NCBI GenBank assembly: GCA_025997755.1
Contig: BNVA01000026.1
Coordinates: 1-16,691, forward strand
Direction of reading: 5' to 3'
DNA: 16,691 nucleotides
From: Spirochaetia bacterium
GTDB taxonomy: Bacteria > Spirochaetota > Spirochaetia > Treponematales > Breznakiellaceae
Within the stretch, counting starts at the first letter, position 1; each line of letters opens with the position of its first letter. This document shows, in pieces, positions 7,431 to 13,477 of the stretch. Position numbers and translations under genes: made by a program. Below the pieces are notes generated by a model. That model did no database searches, had not been told where the DNA came from, and saw only the letters and a program-made list of their open reading frames with translations.

Positions 7431-8441
7431 ATGGAAATCAGAACCGGTTTTCCCTTTAAGGGGAAAATGCTTGATGAACTGAAAACTTTTCTTGCGCATA
7501 ACAGCCTGAAATATGATGGGCGGATAACTTGCTCGCTTTGCCTTGTTGAAGAAGAAAAAATCGCGGCAACAGGTTCGCTGGACGGCAATGTGCTCAAGTG
7601 TATCGCCGTATCAAGAGATTTTCAGGAAGCAGGGCTTGCGGCCCGTATCGTAAGCGGCCTTATAGATGAAGCTGCACGTAACGGAATTTTTCACCTCTTT
7701 CTTTTTACCAAGCCTGAAAACGAAGTTCTCTTCGGCAGTCTCGGATTTTACGTCATAGCGAAAACCGGCGATGTGTTACTGATGGAAAATAAAAAAAACG
7801 GCATCACTGATTTTGCAGCCTACCTGCGTGAAGACGCGGTAAAAATGACGATTAGCGGAAGCGTCGAAAAAACCGGGGCTATCGTGATGAATTGCAATCC
7901 CTTTACCAAAGGCCACCAGCACCTTATCGAAACCGCCGCCAAAGAGTGCGCGATCCTGCATATCTTTGTGGTTTCAGAAAATAAAAGCGACTTTCCTGCG
8001 GATGTCCGCTTCAATCTGGTCAAAGCCGGAACCGCGCATATCCCCAATGCGCTTATCCATCCAACAGGTCCCTATCTGGTTTCGGCGGTGACTTTTCCCG
8101 ATTATTTTTTCAAGGATACCGTAGATCCCCAAAGCGTCAATACTGCTCTGGATCTGACGGTTTTCGCGGAACGCTTCGCTGTGCCATTGGGGATAAGCCG
8201 CCGCTTTGTGGGAACCGAGCCTTTTGACGGTGTAACAGCGGCGTATAACTGCCAGATGAAAGAACTGCTGCCCCGCTATGGGATTGAGGTAGTGGAAATC
8301 GAACGGCTTGAAACAGGGGGAAAAGCGGTGAGCGCAAGCTGGGTGCGGGAACTGCTCGCGGAAGGCAAAATGGCTGAAATACGCGATTTGGTTCCCCCAG
8401 CGACTTATGAATATTTGCTCACAAGGAACGGCAAATCGTGA
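7431..8441 (+). CDS. citC: [Citrate (pro-3S)-lyase] ligase CitC
   Basis: This enzyme of 336 residues acetylates the prosthetic group thiol of the citrate lyase acyl carrier protein using acetate and ATP, which switches the lyase on. Residues 1-120 resemble a GNAT domain (KCIAVSRDFQEAGLAARIVSGLIDEA, then ENEVLFGSLGFYVI). Residues 148-336 are a nucleotidyltransferase with the motif MNCNPFTKGHQHLIE (TxGH at 159-162), then ISRRFVGTEPFDGVTAAYN and the SASWVRELL block (301-309), the usual C-terminal nucleotide-binding signature. Both domains are complete and the length is normal for CitC. The gene follows the AbrB-like gene by 8 bases and overlaps citXG by 4 bases (GTGA). The partner subunits CitD, CitE and CitF are not encoded in this window. 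Confidence 0.94.
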   Translation: MEIRTGFPFKGKMLDELKTFLAHNSLKYDGRITCSLCLVEEEKIAATGSLDGNVLKCIAVSRDFQEAGLAARIVSGLIDEAARNGIFHLFLFTKPENEVLFGSLGFYVIAKTGDVLLMENKKNGITDFAAYLREDAVKMTISGSVEKTGAIVMNCNPFTKGHQHLIETAAKECAILHIFVVSENKSDFPADVRFNLVKAGTAHIPNALIHPTGPYLVSAVTFPDYFFKDTVDPQSVNTALDLTVFAERFAVPLGISRRFVGTEPFDGVTAAYNCQMKELLPRYGIEVVEIERLETGGKAVSASWVRELLAEGKMAEIRDLVPPATYEYLLTRNGKS

Positions 8442-9871
8442 GCGAATACGGAGAATTTTTTGCCGACGCAAAGCCGGTTTCGTTGGAATACGTGCTGTCT
8501 TTCCGTGAAGAAAAGGCGCGAAGGCAGGAGGCGCTGCTTGCCAAATACGCCGCTCCCCTGCTCTGCATGGGGCTTAACATTCCAGGCGAATACAAACGCT
8601 TTCAGCTGGCCGAGCGTTCTTTTCGGGAAGAGCTGCGGATTGTCCGCCTGAACCTTGCGGCGGAACGAATCAAAATCATTCACGAAGAAACGTTTGAAGA
8701 TGCCGGAGGATACGCCGCCTTTATTGCGGCGGATGCGCCTCCTGAAAAACTTAAAGCGCTGTCCCGCCGGATTGAAGATAGTCATCCGCTGGGACGGCTT
8801 TTCGATATTGACGTGCTGGGGCGGGACGGTGTAAAAATTTCCCGCAGGGATTCGGGAGCAAAAGGACGCCCCTGCCTTCTCTGCGGCGGCGATGCTTTTA
8901 TTTGCGGCAGAAGCCGTGCCCACAGCGCGGATGAATTGCTGAGCGCGGCGGCGGGCATGATGCTGCGCTTCCTGCGGGAACGTCTTGCGGATTTGATTGT
9001 CCAAGCCGCCGTCAGGGCGCTTATTGGCGAGGCGGCAATTACCCCTAAACCGGGGCTGGTAGACAGGGCAAATAACGGCGCTCACAGGGACATGGATTTT
9101 TTTTCTTTTATAGATTCGACTGCGGCGATTATTCCCTATTTCCGTAGCTGCGCCCTGACGGGTTTTGACGCCGCCGCAACGTCCCCTGAAAAAATGACGG
9201 CGCTTCCGGTTTCTGACCCCGGACATCCTGCGGCGATGCTCAATTCCCTGCGTCCCGCCGGAAAGCTCGCCGAGCTTTCGATGTTGGAAGCCACTGATGG
9301 CGTCAATACCCACCGGGGTCTCATCTTTTCTATTGGTCTTGCGAGCGCGGCATTCGGCGCTTTTTTCCGTTACCGCGAAAAAATTGCATCTGAGGAAGTC
9401 CTCAGTTTTATCGCTTCCATAACATGCCGCATAACAGACGACTTTGACGAATACAACCCGGGTGACGGGGACAGCGGACTTTCTCACGGGGAGACGATTC
9501 ACCGGCGTTATGGTATCGGCGGCGTTCGTGAGGAAGCCCGCTTGGGGTTTCCGGCTGTCCGCGATTGCGCCCTACCCGCGCTGCGACGCGCCCTTGAAGC
9601 CGGGTGGGGGTTGAACGAGGCGGGGCTGGCGGCTTTTTTGCGCCTTCTTTGCGCCGTTACGGATACCAACATCATCCACCGTTCCAATCCCGAAACCATG
9701 GCGAAAATTCAGCAGGACACGGCGGACTTTCTCGCGTCCGATCCGGGACATGCGGCAATGACGGAATATGCGGCATCCCTGGACAAAGCATTTACCACGA
9801 AAAACATCAGTCCCGGCGGCTGCGCGGACTTGCTGGCCATCGCTCTCTTTTTGCACCGCCTTTGCGGTTGA
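8438..9871 (+). CDS. citXG: CitX-CitG fusion: citrate lyase prosthetic-group synthesis and transfer
   Basis: This is a 477-residue fusion of the two enzymes that build and attach the phosphoribosyl-dephospho-CoA group of citrate lyase. Residues 1 to about 168 are CitX (apo-CitD nucleotidyltransferase): REEKARRQ, LNIPGEYKRF, HPLGRLFDIDVL, then a cysteine-containing RPCLLCGGDAFICGRSRAHS block. Residues from about 180 to the end are CitG (triphosphoribosyl-dephospho-CoA synthase): ITPKPGLVDRANNGAHRDMDFFSFI, ATDGVNTHRGLIFSIGL, and SHGETIHRRYGIGGVREEARLGFP. The GTG start overlaps the citC stop as GTGA, so translation is coupled. Fusions of citX and citG are known in several bacteria. This is the last intact gene of the GC-rich operon; AT-rich debris begins directly at its stop codon, and I saw no terminator after it. 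Confidence 0.93.
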   Translation: MSEYGEFFADAKPVSLEYVLSFREEKARRQEALLAKYAAPLLCMGLNIPGEYKRFQLAERSFREELRIVRLNLAAERIKIIHEETFEDAGGYAAFIAADAPPEKLKALSRRIEDSHPLGRLFDIDVLGRDGVKISRRDSGAKGRPCLLCGGDAFICGRSRAHSADELLSAAAGMMLRFLRERLADLIVQAAVRALIGEAAITPKPGLVDRANNGAHRDMDFFSFIDSTAAIIPYFRSCALTGFDAAATSPEKMTALPVSDPGHPAAMLNSLRPAGKLAELSMLEATDGVNTHRGLIFSIGLASAAFGAFFRYREKIASEEVLSFIASITCRITDDFDEYNPGDGDSGLSHGETIHRRYGIGGVREEARLGFPAVRDCALPALRRALEAGWGLNEAGLAAFLRLLCAVTDTNIIHRSNPETMAKIQQDTADFLASDPGHAAMTEYAASLDKAFTTKNISPGGCADLLAIALFLHRLCG

Positions 9872-10109
9872 ATTTTTTTGTCCGTGATAGTGGAAATGTT
9901 GAGTCTGGAAAAACTATTAAAGTCACATATAGTACAGCCTATGAATTACCAAAAAATCTTGGTAGTGATACTGTCGTAATGTTTTATGAGCCAATAACCG
10001 ATCCGGCCATGAGTCCTAATGACACTAGCCTACTCATAAAAAAATTGAAAATGCCGGTAGTTTGTTTGTAAAAAAAGCCAACGGCGATTACAAACTTACC
10101 ATTACCAAT
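9871..10109 (+). pseudogene. Frameshifted fragment of an unknown, probably exported protein
   Basis: Just after the citXG stop a coding-like stretch with AT-rich codon use reads DSGNVESGKTIKVTYSTAYELPK, then VVMFYEPITDPAMSPNDTSLLIKKLK. One base is then missing in an A run near 10048-10051, and the frame continues as NAGSLFVKKANGDYKLTITNV up to the integrase remnant. The beta-rich, Thr/Val/Gly-rich texture suggests an extracellular or surface domain, but I do not recognise the family. There is no start codon of its own; an open frame exists only by running out of the citXG sequence in another frame. I take it as a remnant left by a rearrangement at the junction between the operon and the integron. 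Translation of this fragment is unlikely. Confidence 0.5.
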
Positions 10110-10188
10110 GTTACTATTCACAGTCTGCGACATGCTTTTGCTACCCATCTTTCGCGGCACCGACATTCGCTATATTCAGACCTTTTGA
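10110..10188 (+). pseudogene. intI: Remnant of integron integrase (tyrosine recombinase C-terminus)
   Basis: This short stretch encodes TIHSLRHAFATHLS, then after a frame change RGTDIRYIQTF and a stop. HxLRHxFATHL carries the conserved His and Arg of tyrosine recombinases (box II), and GTDIRYIQ is the block that follows it in IntI and closely related recombinases. Everything before box II is missing, the GHxx...Tyr block is not readable in frame, and the spacing between the two blocks is short, so at least one indel has occurred. The protein cannot be active. It lies about 85 bases before the first cassette and on the same strand as the cassettes, the 'reversed' layout described for Treponema integrons. 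A relict Xer-like or phage recombinase is an alternative, but the attC array alongside favours IntI. Confidence 0.68.
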
Positions 10189-10217
10189 ACACGTATTACA
10201 CACTATATCTATAATAT

Positions 10218-10259
10218 GAATGTCGTACTATACCAAACAAAATGAATAGTATGACATTC
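10218..10259. repeat. 14-bp inverted repeat next to the presumed attI
   Basis: GAATGTCGTACTAT at 10218-10231 pairs with ATAGTATGACATTC at 10246-10259 with a single G-T pair, around a 14-base loop. It lies between the integrase remnant and the first cassette boundary at 10271/10272, where attI would be expected. It has no U tract, so it is not a standard terminator. It could be part of attI, a binding site, or the foot of a decayed element. Confidence 0.55.
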
Positions 10260-10334
10260 GGCTAAAATGAGTTATGTGCAATGCCGCCTAAACTGGTTGG
10301 AAGAATATAAAATAAAAAATTTATTGGAAAATTG

Positions 10335-10363
10335 TTGACACAAGAAAAATCTCGGTATATAAT
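10335..10363 (+). promoter_or_regulatory. Cassette 1 promoter
   Basis: A full-consensus TTGACA (10335-10340) and TATAAT (10358-10363) are separated by 17 bases. It lies 63 bases inside cassette 1 and 38 bases before the gene's ATG, so the cassette carries its own strong promoter. Confidence 0.85.
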
Positions 10364-10400
10364 ATAAAGTAACTTTTTCCCATAATATATGGAGGATAAT

Positions 10401-10916
10401 ATGCCCAGACCTACAAACAAGAAAGAACTTTTGGAATTGTCGGAAATAAACTTCAATAAATTGTTGGATTTTATTAAAGAATTGCCGGATGAAATTAAAA
10501 ATAAAACATACACCAATGATGAATTAAATGATCGTGATAAAATGGTCAGTGATGTAATATGTCATTTGCATGAATGGCATTTGATGATGGAAAACTGGTA
10601 TAAAATTGGAATGGCTGGAAAAAAGCCGGCAATTCCGGCAGAAGATGTTACATGGCAGACATTACCTATATTGAACCATAGAATTTATGAAAAATATAAA
10701 GGAACGGATTTAAAAGAATCAATTTCTTTATTTAAAAAGAGCCATAAAAAAATTATGGACATAATTGAAAAACATACGGATGATGAACTTTTCACAAAGA
10801 AAAAATATCAATGGACAGGAACAACTTCATTGGGTGCATATTTGATTTCAGCAACTTCAAGTCATTATGACTGGGGTTTAAAAACAATAAAACCATTAAA
10901 GAAAATGGTTAAATAA
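10401..10916 (+). CDS. ClbS/DfsB-family protein (DUF1706)
   Basis: This is a 171-residue soluble helical protein matching the ClbS/DfsB family, a DinB-like four-helix fold. Visible marks are the N-terminal MPRPTNKKELLELSEINFNKLLDFI, the helix with VICHLHEWHLMMENWYKIG, the middle PAIPAEDVTWQTLPILN, and the C-terminal SLGAYLISATSSHYDWGLKTIK, all in the family order. The founding member ClbS protects colibactin producers by acting on colibactin itself; most relatives are untested. An upstream in-frame ATG at 10389 overlaps the ribosome site, so I chose the ATG at 10401, which GGAGG precedes by 5 bases. The gene fills cassette 1 and has its own promoter. As a lone cassette gene it may give protection against an electrophilic or DNA-damaging natural product in a dense community. 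That role is inferred. Confidence 0.82.
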   Translation: MPRPTNKKELLELSEINFNKLLDFIKELPDEIKNKTYTNDELNDRDKMVSDVICHLHEWHLMMENWYKIGMAGKKPAIPAEDVTWQTLPILNHRIYEKYKGTDLKESISLFKKSHKKIMDIIEKHTDDELFTKKKYQWTGTTSLGAYLISATSSHYDWGLKTIKPLKKMVK

Positions 10917-10952
10917 AAAATATAAAAATAAAATATGGGGTACGGCGGCACT

Positions 10953-11127
10953 GCATATAACAAAGTGTATACGCTTCGCCGCCAGTAGGCGGCTCGGGCT
11001 ACAGAAAAACGCAGTCGGGCTACGCCCTTTGTGCGTTTTTCTTCCGCCACATTTTTGCATTTGCTGGAACGCTTCGCGTTCCTTTATCGCAAACGCAAAA
11101 ACGTCGTATACACACGGACGTTATACG
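10953..11127 (+). repeat. attC site of cassette 1
   Basis: R'' is GCATATAAC (10953-10961), L'' GTGTATACG (10965-10973), L' CGTATACAC (11105-11113) and R' GTTATACG (11120-11127), with the breakpoint at 11120/11121. L'' and L' are exact complements. Between them lie a GC-rich stem, a terminator-like hairpin (AAAAACGCA at 11005-11013 with TGCGTTTTT at 11032-11040) and a further stem tipped by GGAACGC/GCGTTCC. This cassette starts GTTATGTGC, matching the complement of its R'' at 8 of 9 positions. Confidence 0.82.
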
Positions 11128-11190
11128 CAATTTTTTTACCCTAACTTAGTTGTCATTATAGTACCGAATTTTTATTTTTAATAATTTGGG

Positions 11191-11219
11191 TTGACTGAAA
11201 CTTTTACCTATGCTATAAT
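11191..11219 (+). promoter_or_regulatory. Cassette 2 promoter
   Basis: TTGACT (11191-11196), 17 bases, TATAAT (11214-11219), with TG one base before the -10 (extended -10). It lies 70 bases inside cassette 2. The 5' leader to the ATG at 11330 is about 100 bases, in which I see no other gene and no clear fold. Confidence 0.82.
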
Positions 11220-11329
11220 GTAAAAGATGTGATACTGTTGAAACTTGGCATCTGGAGTTGGTGATAATTTAAATGAAATTGTATATATGTAGAACGGTGG
11301 AGTATTAAAACTCAAGGGGGATCAACAAT

Positions 11330-12079
11330 ATGATAACACGACCAGACATTTTAAAAAATTTGCTCTCTGAAGTCAGAAAAAGCGTAGGCAGAAGTTTGGA
11401 AGAACTTATGCATTGTCTGCCAAAAGAATATTATAATACAGAGGTTGATCCACCATACTTAGTTTTAGAAAACGTAATAGTTTTGATTGACTGGGGATTA
11501 GTAGAAGCTTATCAAAATGGTAAAATTCTAAAAATATCAAAGTTAGAATTTGATAGATGGGATTTTCCGAAAGATGTAAAATTTTATGTAACAAAACAAA
11601 CTCTCGACATGGAACAGATATTTGGAATTAACCTTAGCTCATTTACCCCAAGTGTTTTTGGTGACAGTCGTTTATATCAAAGTTTCTTTCCGGACGTATT
11701 TGTTCTTATGCCATTTGATGAACTGTTAAAACCAATTTATGAAGACCATGTTAAAAAAATATTTAAGGCAAAACAATTAAAAATAGGAAGAGCGGATGAT
11801 TTTTTTTCAAATGGATCAATAATATCGGATATTTGGACAGCAATTCGGAACGCAAAAATAATAGTTGCAGATTGTACAGGTAGAAATCCTAATGTTTTTT
11901 ATGAAATTGGAATTGCTCATACATTATCTAAAGAGACTGTCTTGATTTCACAGAGTATTGAGGACATTCCTTTCGACCTTAGACATCTTAGAATAATTAT
12001 TTACGAATATAATCCAAGAGGCATGAAAGAATTTGAAAAGAAATTAGCCAAAACTATTTCTGCTATAAATAAAGAATAA
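11330..12079 (+). CDS. Nucleoside 2-deoxyribosyltransferase-like protein with N-terminal extra domain
   Basis: This is a 249-residue protein of two parts. Residues 1 to about 100 are a helical/winged region (LEELMHCLPKEYY, VIVLIDWGLVEAYQNGKILKIS) that I cannot name; it may be DNA- or ligand-binding. Residues 119-225 are a Rossmann-like domain of the nucleoside deoxyribosyltransferase/TIR-like group: FPDVFVLMPFDELLKPIYEDH, RADDFF, IISDIWTAIRNAKIIVADCTGRNPNVFYEIGIAHTL, and EDIPFDLRHLRIIIYEY. Glu192 in FYEIGIA matches the catalytic Glu of deoxyribosyltransferases, and Asp181 ends the preceding strand. AAGGGGG lies 9 bases upstream of the ATG. Relatives of this domain are often found in anti-phage loci as NAD- or nucleotide-cleaving effectors, so a defence role is plausible but unproven. 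The gene is alone in cassette 2. Confidence 0.75.
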   Translation: MITRPDILKNLLSEVRKSVGRSLEELMHCLPKEYYNTEVDPPYLVLENVIVLIDWGLVEAYQNGKILKISKLEFDRWDFPKDVKFYVTKQTLDMEQIFGINLSSFTPSVFGDSRLYQSFFPDVFVLMPFDELLKPIYEDHVKKIFKAKQLKIGRADDFFSNGSIISDIWTAIRNAKIIVADCTGRNPNVFYEIGIAHTLSKETVLISQSIEDIPFDLRHLRIIIYEYNPRGMKEFEKKLAKTISAINKE

Positions 12080-12129
12080 ATTATCCGTTCTTATTATGTG
12101 ACTAATAATTATAAGAGGGTAAAAAAACA

Positions 12130-12303
12130 GCGTATAACATACGCTATACGCTGCGCCGCAATAGCGGCTTGGCCGGAGAAAAAGCGCAGTCGGCCTACGG
12201 CCTTTTGTGCGTTTTTTCTCCGGCACATTTTTGCAGTTGCTGGAAACCTACGGTTTCCTTTATCGCAACTGCAAAAACGTCGTATAGCTTTCACGTTATG
12301 TGC
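12130..12303 (+). repeat. attC site of cassette 2
   Basis: R'' GCGTATAAC (12130-12138), L'' GCTATACG (12143-12150), L' CGTATAGC (12281-12288), R' GTTATGTG (12295-12302), breakpoint 12295/12296. R'' does not pair fully with the R' beside it, which belongs to cassette 3, but pairs exactly with GTTATACGC at the start of its own cassette (11120-11128). Internal stems are GGAGAAAAA/TTTTTTCTCC, GGCC/GGCC and GCAGTTGC/GCAACTGC, tipped by GGAAACC/GGTTTCC. Confidence 0.83.
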
Positions 12304-12371
12304 AATTTGCCCTAAAATTTGTTGGGAAAATAATAGAATAAAAAATTTACTGAAAATATAGGATAAAACAA

Positions 12372-12400
12372 TAGACAAAATTGTTATGGTATGGTACATT
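12372..12400 (+). promoter_or_regulatory. Cassette 3 promoter
   Basis: TAGACA (12372-12377), 17 bases, TACATT (12395-12400). It is a weaker match than the other cassette promoters but sits at the same place relative to the cassette start (76 bases in). The likely transcript start falls at or next to the ATG at 12407, so the mRNA may be leaderless. Confidence 0.55.
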
Positions 12401-12406
12401 GTTCAA

Positions 12407-13033
12407 ATGAATTGGTTGGTATATATTTTACAGGGATTTATTTTCGGTATAGCTTATGTCGCACCGATTGGAGCCCAAAATATATTTATAATAAATATTT
12501 CCACAAATAATGACATAAAATATATATTAAAATCGGTTTTTGTTGTTATATTTTTTGATATTTCTTTGGCATTAGCCTGTTTTATCGGTGTCGGAATAAT
12601 TTTTGACATAATACCGTTTTTCAAAAATATTCTGCTTTGTATTGGCTGTCTTGTGATAACCTTTATGGGAATACGGTTAATTATAAATAAAAAAGAAATT
12701 GAATATAAAGAACAAAATGGACAATTACCTTTGTTAAAAATTATTGGATTAAGTTTTTCTGTTGCATGGCTTAATCCGTAGGCGATAATAGACGGGACAA
12801 TGTTATTTGGCGGGATGAGGTCATCTTTACCAATAAATTCAGCAAATTTGTTTATTACAGGTGTATGTATAGCATCAACGTCATGGTTTACATTATTGGC
12901 AATAATTACACATAAAATATTGGACAAATTCAAAAAAATAATTAAATACATAAATACAATATGTGGAATAATATTAATAATTTATGGAATAAGGCTAGGA
13001 ATAATATTTATAAAAAATACAATGGGGAAATAA
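12407..13033 (+). pseudogene. LysE-family amino-acid exporter interrupted by an amber codon
   Basis: The first part (from MNWLVYILQGFIFGIAYVAPIGAQNIFIIN) and the second part (AIIDGTMLFGGMRSSLPINSANLFITG) lie in the same frame and together make about 208 residues, the normal LysE length, with about six membrane helices. They are separated by one TAG at 12779-12781. LysE exporters have WLNPQAxxDG here, so the stop replaces what is probably a Gln codon (CAG to TAG). TAG ends tctC and the lacI-type gene in this same window, so it is an ordinary stop. No ribosome site precedes the second part. The conserved N-terminal GAQN block is intact. LysE proteins export lysine, arginine or other small amino compounds. 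The frame could open 7 codons earlier at 12386, but the promoter position favours 12407. Confidence 0.85.
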
Positions 13034-13050
13034 TGGGGTACGAGCAAACT

Positions 13051-13229
13051 GCACATAACAAAGTGTATACGCTTCGCCGCCAGTAGGCGGCTTGGCCTCC
13101 ACAAAACACCAGTCGGGCTACGCCCTTTGTGGTGTTTTGTTCCGGCACATTTTTGCGTTTGCTGGAATTGCTTCGCAATTCCTTTATCGCAAACGCAAAA
13201 ATGTCGTATACACACGGACGTTATACGAC
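13051..13229 (+). repeat. attC site of cassette 3
   Basis: R'' GCACATAAC (13051-13059) is the exact complement of GTTATGTGC at the cassette's own start (12295-12303). L'' is GTGTATACG (13063-13071), L' CGTATACAC (13205-13213), R' GTTATACGAC (13220-13229), breakpoint 13220/13221. The terminator-like stem here is CAAAACACC/GGTGTTTTG instead of AAAAACGCA/TGCGTTTTT, changed on both sides, and the tip is GGAATTGC/GCAATTCC. These paired changes support a selected fold. Confidence 0.83.
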
Positions 13230-13284
13230 ATTGGGGCTATGCTGGTCGGAAGAATAATGGAATAAAAAATATTGGAAAAATGTA

Positions 13285-13314
13285 TTAACAAAGAATATAT
13301 AAAGAAGGTATAAT
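13285..13314 (+). promoter_or_regulatory. Cassette 4 promoter
   Basis: TTAACA (13285-13290), 18 bases, TATAAT (13309-13314), 64 bases inside cassette 4. The region resembles the leader of cassette 1 (shared GGAAGAATA and GAATAAAAAAT-like blocks before the -35). Confidence 0.75.
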
Positions 13315-13321
13315 ATAAGAA

Positions 13322-13405
13322 ATAATGGGGTGCGCCTTTGGCGCAAATTTATTGTTTATTTATGCTAAGCGGCTTCGCCGCTAGTTTGAATGGAGTGTTA
13401 GGAAT
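13322..13405 (+). repeat. Hairpin-rich element resembling a second, partial attC inside cassette 4
   Basis: The stretch starts with AATAATGGGGTGCGCC, close to the AATAATGGGGTACG that precedes three attC sites here. It holds two hairpins (TGCGCC/GGCGCA around TTT, and AGCGGC/GCCGCT around a TTCG loop) and ends GTTTGAATGGAGTGTTAGG. That ending looks like an L' box, a spacer and an R' box (G^TTAGG) of the common attC type. No matching R'' and L'' are visible on its left, so at best it is a remnant. It lies between the cassette 4 promoter and the gene. Confidence 0.4.
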
Positions 13406-13477
13406 ATGTTTGAAAAATTGGTAAAATTAAATTGCTTCTCACAGAATAAGGCATTAAAAATGTTGGCATAAAATTTA

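Noticed and set aside
9604..10071. 155-codon plus-strand open frame starting inside citXG
   Set aside because: Its first 89 codons are out-of-frame citXG sequence; only the part after 9871 looks coding, and that part is broken.
12779..12781. TAG read as an amino acid (recoding) in the LysE gene
   Set aside because: TAG ends tctC and the lacI-type gene in this window, and I saw no recoding signal.
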